The notes beneath the pieces were generated by a model that saw nothing but the letters and a program-made list of their open reading frames with translations, did not search any database and was not told the DNA's origin. Position numbers and translations under genes: made by a program. From contig NC_133534.1 in assembly GCF_048544455.1 (NCBI RefSeq), positions 39,246,217 through 39,310,216 of the forward strand: 64,000 nucleotides of DNA. The letters are read 5' to 3'. Source of the stretch: Silene latifolia (taxonomy: Eukaryota > Streptophyta > Magnoliopsida > Caryophyllales > Caryophyllaceae). Shown here piece after piece: positions 12,779 to 29,343 of the stretch; position 1 is the first letter of the stretch; each line of letters opens with the position of its first letter.

Positions 12779-14267
12779 TGTATGATTTAGGATCTATTAA
12801 AATTACACTTTTTTCTGTTAAAATTACACTTGTCGTCATTAAAGTTACACTTATCTCTATTAATAAAGTTACACTTTTCTCTATTAAAGTTACATTTTTT
12901 CCTATTAAATTACACTTTTTTCTGTTAAAATTATACTTATCTTCATTAAAGTTACACTTATCTCTATTAACAAAGTTACATTTTTCTTTATTAAAGTTAC
13001 ACTTTTTCCTATTAAAATTACACTTTTTTCTGTTAAAATTACATTTTTTCCTATTAAAATTACACTTTTTTCTGTTAAAATTACACTTTTTTTCGTTAAA
13101 ATTACACTTTTTTCTGTTAAAGTTACACTTATCTTCATTAAAGTTACACTTATCTCTACTAAGGTTACCCTCTCAATGACTAAAGTTACACTCTTGGACT
13201 AAAGTTAGACAAATTTGGACTAAAGTTACACAAATTTGGACAATTTGGACTAACTAATAGAGTTATTAGTAATTTACACAATTTGGACTAAAGTTAAACG
13301 AATTTGGACTAACTAATGGAGTTATTAGTAATTTACACAATTTGGACTAAAGTTATACAATTTGAACTAAAATTACAAAATTTGGACTAAAAATATACAA
13401 TTTTGGACTGAAAATACAAAATTTGGACTAAAAATACACTATTTACGACTAAATTTTGACTAAAATTACACAATTTGGACTAAAAATACAAAATTTGGAC
13501 TAAAAATATACTATTTACGACTAAATTTGGACTAAAAATACAATTTCGGACTGAAAATACACTATTTACGACTAAATTTGGACTAAAAAATACACTATTT
13601 ACGACTAAATTTGGACTAAAAATACAATTTCGGACTGAAAATACACTATTTACAACTAAATTTGGACTAAAAATACACTATTTACGACTAAATTTAGAGT
13701 AAAAATACACAATTTTGGACTAAAATTACACAATTTGGACTAAAGTTACACAATTCATTTGTTTTGAGTCATTGATATTGTGCAATTTCAATCATTTTAT
13801 TTCCACTTAAGTGTAACTTTAGTAAATTGATAGTGTGTATCTTTTATCATTTTATGAGTGTAATTTTAGTGCATAAAAGTGTAATATTAGTTCACAAAAG
13901 TGTAATTTTAGTCCACAAATGTGTAACTATAGTCCACAAATGTGTAACTTTAGTACATTGATAGTGTGTATCTTTTATCATTTTATAAGTGTAATTTTAG
14001 TCCATAAAAGTGTAATTTTAGTCCACAAAAGAGTAATTTTAGTCCACAAAAGTGTAATTTTAGTCCACGGAAGTTTAATTTTAGTCCATAAAAGTGTAAT
14101 TTTAGTCCACAAATGTGTAATTTTTGTCCATAAAAGTGTAATTTTAGTCCATAAAAGTGCAATTTTAATCCATAAAAGTGTAATTATAGTCCACAAATGC
14201 GTAACTTTAATCCTCAAATGTGTAACTTTAGTTTACAAAAGTGTAATTTTAGTCCACAAAAGTGTAA
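12779..14267. repeat. Inverted pair of TAACTTTAGTC-type arrays
   Basis: From 12779 to about 13770 short units read (G)ACTAAAGTTACAC or AAAGTTACACTTTTCTC. From about 13800 to 14267 they read GTGTAATTTTAGTCCAC, the reverse complement. Unit lengths are roughly 18-24 bases and degenerate. The array resumes at 15681 after the solo LTR. Open frames here (12772-13179, 13919-14293 and their opposites) are repeats of a few residues and not genes. Confidence 0.85.
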
Positions 14268-14272
14268 TTTTA

Positions 14273-15680
14273 TGTAATACTATGGTTTTATGAGTCATTG
14301 GGTACTATCGAGAGGGGCTTACTCTGTCGAGTAAGTAGTTTTTGACGCAAATCAGTAGTCTGCCTGTAGGGTACTCGATCGAGTAGTCTTGGCACTCGAT
14401 CGAGTACGTGACTTACTCGATCGAGTAAGTCGGTTATCGGGTGATTTGCGACGGGTTTGTTAATAATGCGGATTAATATATAATACTCCATCATCTTTTT
14501 CCTAAACACTTTTACAAACCTAAAAACACAAAAAGCAGAGATTGCAAGTTACGTTGTTCGATTCATTCGCATTATTGGCAAATCCCGGAGCTAGAGGTGT
14601 CGGTTTCCTTTGTTCTTTATACCGTTGTGATCCTTGCGTCAAGGGTAAGTTCTACATATCATTTTATAGCATTTGGTTAATGTTGGTTAAACCCTAATTT
14701 GGGGATTTGGGGGTTTTTGTGTTTTGTGTGGTTAATGTAGTAATTATATGAATGTATGTATAGGAGGAGGATTCGTAGAGGAGAGATTTTGAGACAGCTG
14801 CTAGATCGTCTGATTCTGTGATTGCTTTCCAGGTAGGGTTTCCCTACTCGGTATTAATTACATGATGTGTTTGGTGGTTTCATTGTGATTATTGTTAAAG
14901 TATATTGTTGGTGGTTGTGACGGTTGTTGGTTATATTGTTGGTTGTATTGTTGAGTAATATCGTTGATTGTTGTTGTATCTGTCTGTGGTCTTCGGGGTG
15001 CGTCCCTGGCTGAGTGGAGTCACTTGCGGGAGTGGCTTCACGCCCTTGATTCGCCTTCTGTGTAACCCGCCACAGAAGGGATGTGCACATTAATGAATAG
15101 GGGTTTATCGCTCGATGGAGATGAGCGGGGCTTAGGTGGGAACGGTTGTGGTCCCCCACTGGCGGTGTGGAGTATCTGTTGCGATAGGTACTCTAGCAGG
15201 GCTACACACTTTAGTGTGTAGTCAGTTGTGTGGAGTTTGGTGATAGAGACTGGAGATTGATGTGTTGATTGAGCTGTTTGGCATTTGTTTCACTGTGGTT
15301 TGTATTTTGTAATTAGTACTGACCCCGTTTAAATGTTTTAAAAACTGTGGTGATCCATTTGTGGATGGTGAGCAATTATTGAGCAGGTATGATATGACGC
15401 ATATGGGATAGCTGGGATGAGTCATCACGTGGCAGTTAGAAGTCTTCCGCTGTGTCGGACGATGTTTTCTAGTTTTGATAGTTTTATCAGTAGACCGTTT
15501 TGAGTACTCTGTATTCTGTTTAACAGTTTTGGAGTTGACACGTAATCGCTTTAAACCGTGTTTACTTTTAAGTATGTTTCGTTATTGTCTTATGATTATC
15601 ATTGCCTCGGATAACCGAGATGGTGACATTCCCATACCTTAAGTGGTCCTGGTAAGGCACTTGGAGTATGGGGAGTCACA
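14273..15680 (+). mobile_element. Solo LTR (TGTAATAC family) with TTTTA target duplication
   Basis: The segment begins TGTAATACTATGG and ends GGGGAGTCACA. It is flanked by TTTTA at 14268-14272 and again at 15681-15685, and the TAACTTTAGTC array continues on both sides. These are the marks of a solo LTR of 1,408 bases. It holds three TACTCGATCGAGTA-like palindromes (14370-14432), a TATA-like box at 14477-14484 and no coding sequence. A related LTR start (TGTAATACCACGG) occurs at 57312. The family is not identified. Confidence 0.85.
14477..14484 (+). promoter_or_regulatory. Probable TATA box of solo LTR
   Basis: TATATAAT lies about 55 bases downstream of the last CTCGATCGAG palindrome. This spacing resembles the other LTR family with the same motif. 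Confidence 0.4.
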
Positions 15681-16387
15681 TTTTAGTCCAAAAAAGTGTA
15701 ACTTTAGTTTATTGAGGTTGTAATTTTAGTCCATGACGATATAACTATAATCATTTTAAGTCATTTTTATATGAAAATTTGAAAAATAACAAATATAAAA
15801 AAAGACCAAAACATCAAAATTGAAAAAAAAAAACGCAAATGTAAAAAAAAAACGGGTCAATGAAAATAATATTTGATCTATTTTAGTAGATCTAAGATCA
15901 AAATAAAAGAAACTCACAAATTTGAAACAAAATTGTATAGCAAGACGATATTTGAGGAAAAAAACAACAAAAACATAAAAACAACACCCAAACATCAATT
16001 TTTTTTTTTTAAAAATAGTGACATCGTGGTGGTGGCGGCGACGGTGGTGGTGGTAGGTGAGTAGTGAATGAGAAATAGATGAGTAAATGATTTATTTGGA
16101 TTTTTTGGGTTTGTTTTTTGTTTGTTTTTTGGGTTTTTTTCTTGGCTTTTTTTGAGAGAATAGGGAGAAGTGAGATATAGAGAGAGAAGGAGGAGATGTG
16201 ATAATGAGAAGATGAATGATTAGTGAGGAGGAATGATGTAGTTAATGAGAAAATTAGAGGGAGAGAGCAAAATTAGAGCATTGACCATCTTTTTTGTGTT
16301 TTCATCTTAGCCCTTCTTTTTCAAGATCCAAAGGCTCATAATAAGACTTATGGATTCAAAGGTTGGAGGTGGACTCATTTGATCTTT

Positions 16388-16473
<86 letters not shown>
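16388..16473. repeat. (TA)n microsatellite M2
   Basis: About 86 bases of uninterrupted TA repeat lying exactly between the right end of E1 and the left end of E2. These ends are inverted relative to each other. Confidence 0.95.
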
Positions 16474-16476
<3 letters not shown>

Positions 16477-17864
16477 TCGAGATCAGGTGAGTCCACAAAT
16501 TTGGTTGAGTCCATAAGTCCTATTCTTAGCCAATCATTTTCTGAGTGTAAATTTACTAGTTTATGAATGTAACTTTAGTCATTTATTGAGTTGTGACTCT
16601 TGTGAGTGTAATTTTAGTCTTTAATATGAGTGTAAATTTCACCTTTTAAGATCATTGTGTATATAAAAAATTTGAATTTATAAATTTGATTTTAGTTAAT
16701 TTTAACAAAATTATATGTAACTTCATTGTTTTACGAATATAACTTTAGTGGTTTTAAGTGTAACTTTAGTCGTTTTAGGTGTAACTTTAGTCATATAGTG
16801 GTTTCTATGTATAAATTTGAATTTTTATACTTTTGCGATTATAACTGTACCCCTTTAAAGTGTAATTTTAGTCATTGGAGTCGTAACTTTAGTCTTATAG
16901 TGGTTTGATGTAAAATTTGAATTAATATACTTTTTTATTGTAACTTTAGTCCTCTCAAATGTAACTTTTATCCTTCAAGTGTGTAATTTTAGTCTGAAGG
17001 TATAAATTTAGACAATAAAGGTGTAATTTTATTGTCCTACGAGTGTAACTCTAGTGTTTGAATTTGTAACTTTAATCCTCGAAAGTGTAACTTTTTACTA
17101 ATAACTGTTCTTTCATCTACCACCACCATCGTACCACCATTGCACCAACACCCTAGTCCCCTTACTACCTCCAAACCGCAACAATCAACACCACTACCAA
17201 CCATGTATTATCTGAGATTTGAAAAAAAAAAGGAGGCGGCAGACCCACGACACCAACCACCGCCCCCTCCATCTCATTTCAACATATCCCTTGCTCTCCG
17301 CCATACCGCCTTCGTCCCCAACACCCACACCACCTCCACGACATCACCACCAACAGCACGGCATCACCACCCCCCAACAATAACATCAACACCAACACAA
17401 AAAAAAACCCCAAATCTGAAAAAAACTCACCATAAAAACGAGTTGATGTCGGAAGGGGTAGCAGGGACTATGAGGGAGGCGACATATGATGAGGAGATGC
17501 GGTAGAGGAAGAGGAGGGAGAGGCGGCAGATCTGTGAAAAAAAAAAGAGAGAAGGGAGGACGGTTGTGGGTTGGCTGTCGGTGAGTGGTGGTGCGAGGAG
17601 GGTGGTCGGCGTCATAGGCGTCAGTGGTGGGTGGTGGCGGCGCCAACAGGTGGCAGGTAAGATGGGAGAGAGGCTGAGGGAGAGTTTTTTTTTTTTTTTT
17701 TTAGTCAGAGAAAGTGGGTGAGTGAATGTGAGGGAGAGTTAGGGTTTGTCTAATTTAATCTTAGCCTTTCATTTTATTTTAATCTTAGCCCTTTATCTTT
17801 CCCATCTAAGGGCCTAGATTAGGACTTATGGACTCAACCTAAAATGGTGGACTTAGATGATCCA
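16474..17864. mobile_element. Inverted-repeat element E2
   Basis: The left end GAGTCGAGATCAGGTGAGTC and, 30 bases on, TTGAGTCCATAAGTCCTA are mirrored at the right end, which reads inverted GGATCATCTAAGTCCACC and GGTTGAGTCCATAAGTCCTA. The first 600 bases hold a one-directional array of (G)TGTAACTTTAGTC units (16540-17100). This is followed by a C-rich block with CCACCACC runs (17105-17400) and a G-rich block with GGTGGTGGCGGCG (17560-17650). The 121-codon frame at 17140-17505 comes from this CA-rich DNA and has no domain. It shares its layout with E1 on a smaller scale, which suggests a shorter relative. Confidence 0.6.
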
Positions 17865-17865
17865 T

Positions 17866-17929
<64 letters not shown>
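17865..17929. repeat. (CT)n(AT)n microsatellite M3
   Basis: A short CT run (17866-17884) then about 44 bases of AT repeat, between the right end of E2 and the left end of E3. Confidence 0.95.
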
Positions 17930-17931
<2 letters not shown>

Positions 17932-19494
17932 CGGGATCTCGTGAGTTTGGTTCTTATGGTGAGTTTGTGCTTTAAAATCTGGACCATTGGATAAGTACAA
18001 GTACACGGCTGAGATTCAACTTTTAAACAAAACAAAATCACGCATTTACCTTCTCTCCCTCCACAAACCCAACCCTTTGTCAAAAAAAAATCCACATCTC
18101 AGCTATGGCGTCCTCAACCATTAGTTAAGAGGGAATAGATGGTTAAGATTGAACTAAAAACAACATACAAATACTGATAAAAGGAAAGACGGCCTGACAT
18201 CTCCTTTCTTTCAAAAATTAAAAATTAAAAATATTGAGATCCAAATACTTCTCCACCGCGGCCAACATCTTCTCAAAATCAAACCTTTCCATCAGCATCA
18301 TCGTTTCCGATGATGTCACCGTATGTAACAACATCGAGAATTCAACATCGGTCACTAATTGTGTTCATAATTTGATTGTGAATCCATCTGTTCGATTCAG
18401 ATCCCATATTTTTCTGTTGAAATTGTATGTAAATTTCGTTCTTTCTGCTGATTTTTAATTGATTAGAGTTCGCTTTAACAATTAATGCATTGTCTGGTTT
18501 TAGATTAGTGATTATTGTGTCTGAATTCGAGTCGAGAGCGATGATTGTGTTAAAAGTTTGTTTTTTTGTTATTATGTAGAAATAATTGTTGGTTTATTTG
18601 ATGGTCATATACTGATTTATGTTGATGATTGTAGGTGCTTTGAATTGTCGTGTTAATTTCGTGACTTTCAGACCACAGACGACTTCAACACTCGAACAGT
18701 GATAAACACGATCCGGTCTTCAGAAGGCAGCTGCATGGGCGATAAAGAAGCGGCTTAGTGTTGCTATCAGGGTGCTCAGCAAGCGCTGAGTGTGACGGTG
18801 TATAGGAGTTAGCTGATGGCCTGTTGTTCTGGGAGCATAGTTGGGGCGGTGCTCACTCTATACTTCTCGATCAGTGAGCGTGAATGAATAAGAGATAGGG
18901 TGCAGCAGTGATGCTCCTCATGAGGCGAGAGGAGGATCAAGGGAGTTGTAACTGGAGTAGTTCGACACTCGAACCGTGTTTAATTATATCGCATTTAGTA
19001 AAAAAATCAGAGTAACACCAGAATAACAACACAATAACATGTGGTAGAAAAAAGTAAAAAAATCAAAAGTAGTAAAAAAAATCAAAGTGACACCTGAATA
19101 ACATCACAATAACACCAGAATAACAATAACAGCAGAATAACACGTGGTAAAAAAAAGGAAAAAAATCAAAGTCGTAAAAAAAATCAAAGTAAAAAAAAAG
19201 CACAATAACAACATAATAACACGAGGTAAAAAAAAACGAGAAAAAAAATTAAAGTAAAAAAAAAAACAAAGTGAAAAAAAGTAATCAAAGTTGTAAAAAA
19301 AAGCACAACAACATCATAATAACACGAGGTAAAAAAAGGAGATAAAAAAAATTAAAGTAAAAAAAAAAGATTAACACTAGAAAAAAGAGAAAATAAGTAA
19401 ATGACAGTGGTTTTATATGACGGGTAAGATTAGATCTTGGCCATTCATCTCTAATATAATCTAGTGCCTGAGATTTCCAAGCACAAACTCATCA
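17930..19494. mobile_element. Inverted-repeat element E3 (GGCGGGATCTC family)
   Basis: The left end is GGCGGGATCTCGTGAGTTTG followed by GTTCTTATGGTGAGTTT. The right end, inverted, reads ATGATGAGTTTGTGCTTGG and then AAATCTCAGGCACTAG. The interior has unique, gene-like DNA (18230-18960) with two intron-like T-rich stretches but no recognisable protein, then an array of AATAACACCAGAATAACA-type units with A-runs (18990-19380). The right end belongs to the E4-right/E5-left subtype and the left end to the E4-left/E5-right subtype, so mispaired or nested ends are likely. Confidence 0.5.
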
Positions 19495-22559
<3,065 letters not shown>

Positions 22560-23719
22560 TTGAATTTGGTGATTTTGGTTCTTATGGTGAGTTGTGAGTT
22601 AGTGAATCTCGCCACTAGATTATATTAGAGATGAGTGGCCAATATCAAATCTTACATGTCATATAAAACCATTGTCATTTACTTATTTTCTCTTTTTTCT
22701 AATGTTACTTTTTTTTTTTACTTTAATTTTTTTTCCTCTTTTTTTTACCTCGTGTTATTATGCTTTTTTTTTTTACCACTTTGATTTTTGTTTTCTATTA
22801 TGTTTTTCTTTAATTTACTCATTATGTTACCTTTTTTTTCTTTTTCTTTTTGTACCGGATTTTTTTTACTTGAAATTTTTTTTACTCTTATTTTTTTTTA
22901 CCTCGTGTTATTATGCTATTATTGTGCTTTTTTTTACCTGGATTTTTTTTACGACTTTGATTTTTTTCTCTCTTTTTTTTACCACATGTTATTATGCTGT
23001 TATTGTTATTCCGCTGTTATTGTAATGTTATACTGCTGTTACTTTGATTTTTTTTACGATTTTGATTTTTTTTTTCCATATGTTATTGTGCTGTTATTGT
23101 TATTCCGCTGTTATTGTGATGTTATTCTGCTGTTACTGTGAATTTTTTTACGACTTTGATTTTTTTTTTTACCACGTGTTATTGTGCTGTTATTCTACTA
23201 TTATTCTGTTGTTATTGTGATGTTATTCCGGTGTCACTTTGATTTTTTTACTACTTTGATTTTTTACTCTTTTTAACACGTGTTATTGTGCTGTTATTCT
23301 GGTGTTATTGTGACGTTATTATGGTGTCACTTTGATTTTTTACTCTTGATTTTTTTACCTTTTTTTTACCACATGTTATTGTGCTGTTATTCTGGTGTTA
23401 TTGTGATGTTATTCCGATGTCATTTTAATTTTTTTAACTACTCTGATTTTTTTTAACTACTCTGTTATTGTGATGTTCTTCTCCTCTATTTTTTTTTACC
23501 AAGGGCACAAATAAAGGTAAAATGTCACAAAATTGAACGTAATTCTATATTCCATGTACAAATACGGCCAGTTTTACTTCACATTCCTCCCACAGTCTCC
23601 ACTTTGAAAACGAAACAAGTGGAGTACTATTTGTCCCCCGCCTTTAAACCCACCTTGGTTAAGAATCCTCTACTTTAAACAAGTTGATCAAATTATATTA
23701 AATATGTTCTTGCTTGTCA

Positions 23720-24313
23720 CCTATTGCATTATGCATTCGACCACTTTAACAAGATCTCCATCGACTCCATGGCCCTGTTTGTTACCTGTTGAATCATGCA
23801 ATCCACCACCCTTACCAAGATCCCCTACTTCGTCACCTATTGAATTTTGTATCCCTTTATTTGTCTGCCAATCCACATGTTCATGTTCAGATAACACACT
23901 GTTTGTTGCTCTCGTCAACTCTGAATCATGTGCTGCACCCACTGGTACAAAAACAGGACCATGTTACTTAGGTTGTAAGTTTTTAATTAAAAAAAAAGTA
24001 AACGGATATTATTGACGGAGACAAAGGGAGTATATATTGATATATAGCTGATACACAAGTTCAAGTTGAACATAAAAGTAAAAGAAGAGGAAAACATAGA
24101 ATTACCTGATTTATGAACCTGATGTTGGCTAGAATAATCTGTGGACGGGGAACAAGTAAAACAGTAAGAATATAGATAAAAGTCAGATTTGAGGTAATTC
24201 ATAATTCCACGGATTTGGTTAGATAACCTAATACTCTTCTTCTTTTTAATCTTATTAATCCTCTTCCTGTTATTTTTCTTTACTTTCCGCTTCTTTATTA
24301 CACCCTTCCCCAT
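23720..24313 (-). pseudogene. Captured host gene fragment, two exon-like pieces (function unknown)
   Basis: On the minus strand an open stretch starts at 24313 with MGKGVIKKRKVKKNN and a lysine-rich N-terminus, and runs to about 24104. There AAATCAG is followed by GTAATTCT, a plausible 5' splice site. A second open stretch starts after a TTTTTGTACCAG acceptor-like sequence at about 23949. It is rich in Gly, Asp and Asn, with two imperfect copies of a segment containing G(L/I)(H/Q)(D/N)S(T/I)G, and ends at a stop near 23721. Codon use and splice-like borders suggest a real host gene copied into the element. No family was recognised and the 3' part is absent. A shuffled, non-functional fragment is most likely. 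Confidence 0.3.
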
Positions 24314-24493
24314 CCTATTTCCTTAATTTCCTGTCTTTTTCTCACCATCCGCACTACCGACATTCTCTGGCACCGACGTCCTAACCACTGCCACGTCATT
24401 GATTTTCGACGGCGATTTCTTCAATGTCAGAAACGAGATCAATCCGTCGAAATTTGATCCTGATCGACAATTGAGATTAATCCATAATCTTCA

Positions 24494-24736
24494 TTAACCG
24501 ATTCTCTTTATACTTCGTTGGAACTCTCGTCGGCGCATCAACTCCGGCAACATTGTTACCGTTATTTTCACCGCCGTCAATGTAATCGGCGTCAGGCGAC
24601 ATGTCGAAGAGCTCCACCATTTGCCATTGATGGTGGTTCTGATGGCGAATTTGCGACGGTTGATGTCAGAATGCTTGGTGTCGACGGCGGTGGAGGTGGT
24701 GGTGAGTGAGGTGAGTGAGAGGAGATTGGAAGCCAT
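24494..24736 (-). pseudogene. Exon-like open stretch inside E5 (frame uncertain)
   Basis: Two minus-strand frames are open here. One starts at 24736 (MASNLLSLTSLTTTSTAV). The other starts at an internal ATG near 24623 (MVELFDMSPDADYIDGG, then an Asn/Gly/Asp-rich stretch). The second has more protein-like composition. Neither has a domain I recognise. The position near the element end, in the same strand as the fragment at 23720-24313, suggests both come from one captured 5' gene region. Confidence 0.25.
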
Positions 24737-24939
24737 TGATGAAGGTTTGAAAACAGAGAAAAAAATTGATTTGGGGATTTTTGTGTTTTTAGGGTAGTGA
24801 CAACTGGAAGTGATGCGTGTGTTTTTTTGTTTTAAAATATTAAGATATCTAAATCTCAGCCCTTTATTTTTGTTTATCTAGTGGCTGAGATTTTCCAAAC
24901 TCACAACTCACCGTAAGAACCAAACTCACGAGATCCCGC

Positions 24940-26850
<1,911 letters not shown>

Positions 26851-28853
26851 TTGTTTGTATAACTTTAGTCCATTTTTGTGTAACTTTAGTCAATTTTTGT
26901 GTAACTTTAGTCAATTTTTGTATAACTTTAGTCCATATTTGTATAACTTTAGTTTATTTTTTGTATAACTTTAGTCTATTTTTGTATAACTTTTAGTCAT
27001 TTTCGATATATTAGTTGGAGTTTATATAATTTTATGTAACTTTAGTCCATTTTTTTGTATTACTTTAGTCTCAATCGTATAACTTTAGTCCAAAATCGTA
27101 TAACTCTAGTCCAAAATCGTATAACTTTTAGTCGAAAATAGTATAACTTTAATATGACAAGGGTATAACTTTAATTTTTCAAGGGTGTAAGTTAGTCGTA
27201 AATAGTATAACTTCAGTCCTAAATAGTTAACTTCAGTCGTAAATTGTATAACATTAGATTAAATCAACAAATTATATAAATAAATAAAATAAATTAACAA
27301 ATATATCCTTCAAAAAATCAACAAATCTGAAATAACAAAAAAAAAATCATCTAGATATAAAAAATTAAAATCAACAAAAAATATAAAATAAGACAAGATT
27401 TTAAATCACAAGCAATCGGAGTTGGAACACCAACTCATTTTTTCGTCTAGTTCAAGGGTATGACTTTAGTTGTAAATAGTATAACTTCACTCATAAATAG
27501 TATAACTTTAGTCTCATAGCCTAAAAATGTAAATATGAAAAACGTTAAAAAGGTAGAACTTTAGTTGTAAATACAAAAACCGAAATGAGAAGAAGTGTAA
27601 CTTTAATATTTCAAGTGTATAACTTTAGTCGTAAATTGTATAACTTTAATGTTTTAAGGGTATAACTTTAATCGTAAATAGTGTAACTTTAATGTTTCAA
27701 GGGTATAACTTTAGTCGTAAATAGTGTAACTTAACTAAAAAATACAACAACAAAACAAGAAACAAAATAAACATAAAACAATTCAACTAAAAAAAACAAG
27801 ATCGGAAAAATAAAAATTGTCACTTGCTAACAAAAAATCAACAATAGATATGAAAAAAAAACCGTAAATAGTGTAACTTTAATCGTATAATCTTTTTCCA
27901 AGGAAAAAAACCGTAAATAGATATAAAAAAATATTTTTATTGGTTACAAGATCTCAAAAATATATAACAATACAAATAAAAAAAAAAAAAAAATACAGCA
28001 ACAACACGATGCAAACAACCTAAAAAAATCTGAAAAAGATAGAAGAAGGGGAGGGAGACACACGTTAACAACCACCCAAAAAAAACAAGAACTGAGGAGA
28101 AGAAGAGGAGGCTGCCGCGACAGACGGGATCTGTTTGTTGTTTTCGTGTTGGTTGTCGTGATGGTCGTGGGTCAGCGTGGGGGTGGGTTTGTTGTGCGTG
28201 AGAGTAATGGTGGTTATAGGTCGGCCGTCGGTGGCTGTGGTGGCGGCGTGGCTCAGATCTGGGAGGAAGGGGATCATGTTGTGCGTTGGTTGTTTTTGTG
28301 GCGGTAGTGGGGGCAAGGGTGGTGGTGAGTCGGCCGTGGTTGTGGGGCTGTGGAGGTGGTCGGATTTTGGTGGGGTCGCGTCTGTCATGAGTGGTTGGTG
28401 AGGCCGTGGTCGTGGGAGTTGGTGGTCGTGGTCGTGGGGGTCGGGTGGGCTGATGGGGGGTTGTCGACGGCGGAAGGAAGGACGCAGGGCTGGTGTGGTG
28501 AGGAAGGTGGTGGGCTGGTGGTTTTGGGTTTTTTTTATTTTGTTTGGTTTTTGTTTTTATTTGTTTGGGTTTTTATTTGTTGGGAGAGAATGAATGAGGA
28601 GAGGGTGAGTGACTGATTAAAGAGGGTGAGTGAATGAAATGGATGAGAGGAGGTTATGAGAATGAGGAGGATTAAGAAGGGAGATTAATTGAGTTAGGGA
28701 GGTAATTAGATGAGATCAATTTGTGGCCCTCCATTGAGATGAAATCTCAACCTTCCATCCGCTCCATCCTATGGTCCTTATAAAGACTTAGGGACTCATA
28801 AGATAGAAGGGACTTATGAGAGCCCTTTTCTCTCTCTCTCTCTCTCTCTCTCT
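26851..28853. mobile_element. Right end of the chain (E7): TAACTTTAGTC array, G-rich block, terminal inverted repeat, (CT)n
   Basis: From 26857 to about 27740 short units read GTATAACTTTAGTC(C/G). They are followed by A-rich DNA (27740-28070), a strongly G-rich block (28100-28510) and T-rich and GAGTGA-rich strips. The terminal end, inverted from 28831, reads GGGCTCTCATAAGTCCCTTC then TATGAGTCCCTAAGTC, close to the E1 left end at 11429. It stops at (CT)n at 28831-28853, the mirror of the (GA)n at M1. No matching left end lies near 26850, so this is probably the right end of an outer element that starts at 11429. Frames at 28065-28616 are composition artefacts. Confidence 0.5.
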
Positions 28854-29343
28854 TTTTGATGATGACAAGTCTCTCATGATTTGTGACTAAGTACAAGTTC
28901 CCCCTCAACATAATACTACAAATATTATAGTCAGTCGAACGCAAGAACAAGCTACTTATATTCAAATTTATAGCATCTAAGGACCTTAAGAGATTAAAGG
29001 TTCTGACAAGGAGGAAGCTTAGGCAAATACTTAAGTCACGGTCATCTCTTCCCCCTCTTCACATCATCGAAAAGATGAGAACAAGACATAAAACAATTAG
29101 AATAATATAGACCGAGGAAAGAAATAAACATGCAAACACATATTATAGAACGAGAAACGAGTCTACGATAAGCATGCATAATAAAATATGTCTAATACAA
29201 ACTGAAAGTGTTAAGGCCTATGGGCCGAATAAACAAAATATGCCAATGGGCCGAATAAGAGTATAAGCCAAAATGGGCCGAATGGACATAAAAATTTAAA
29301 GGAGCAAAATGAAATAGGTTCAAGGGGTAGGACGAAGACGGGT
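28854..29343 (-). other. 3' noncoding region of the Sirevirus-type element
   Basis: Minus-strand sequence between the third ORF and the LTR. It holds purine runs GAAGAGGGGGAAGA (29047-29060) and GTTGAGGGGGAAC (28897-28909) and ends ACTTGTCATCATCAAAAAG at 28854. In Sireviruses the CATCATCAAAAAGGGGGAG phrase normally leads into the PPT and LTR. Here GAGAGAG of the microsatellite replaces the G-run. Three short ATGGGCCGAAT repeats lie at 29220-29285. Confidence 0.6.

Larger units (their letters stand above)
11429..16386. mobile_element. Inverted-repeat element E1 of the microsatellite-linked chain
   Basis: The left end starts AAGGGTTCTAATAAGTCCC. The right end, reverse-complemented from 16386, reads GATCAAATGAGTCCACC and then AATCCATAAGTCTTA and GAGCCTTTGGAT, matching GAGTCCC and GGGCCTTTGGAT on the left. 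Inside the ends both sides have a TCACT/CTCTC-rich strip, an A-rich (left) or T-rich (right) strip, and a C-rich block (11760-12130) opposite a G-rich block (16020-16060). The whole therefore resembles a long fold-back. The centre is a pair of oppositely oriented arrays (12779-14267), split by a solo LTR. No transposase is visible. The left end matches the far end at 28831 even better, so the pairing is ambiguous and an outer 11429-28831 element is possible. Confidence 0.55.

Noticed and set aside
12779..14267. Regularly spaced short repeats that could suggest a CRISPR array
   Set aside because: Units are degenerate, spacers are not unique, the array is inverted on itself, and the DNA is plant nuclear.
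14290..15677. GAGTCA as the target duplication of the element between the TAACTTTAGTC arrays
   Set aside because: A TG...CA element with the 5-base duplication TTTTA (14268, 15681) fits better, and its start matches a second LTR at 57312.
16307..16566. Tyr-Ile repeat proteins on both strands, and similar frames at every microsatellite
   Set aside because: Translations of (TA)n and (GA)n tracts, with no coding signal outside the repeat.
28065..28616. Pro/Thr- and Gly/Val-rich open frames on both strands
   Set aside because: Caused by the G-rich block of the chain's terminal repeat. No domain, and comparable blocks occur in E1 and E2.
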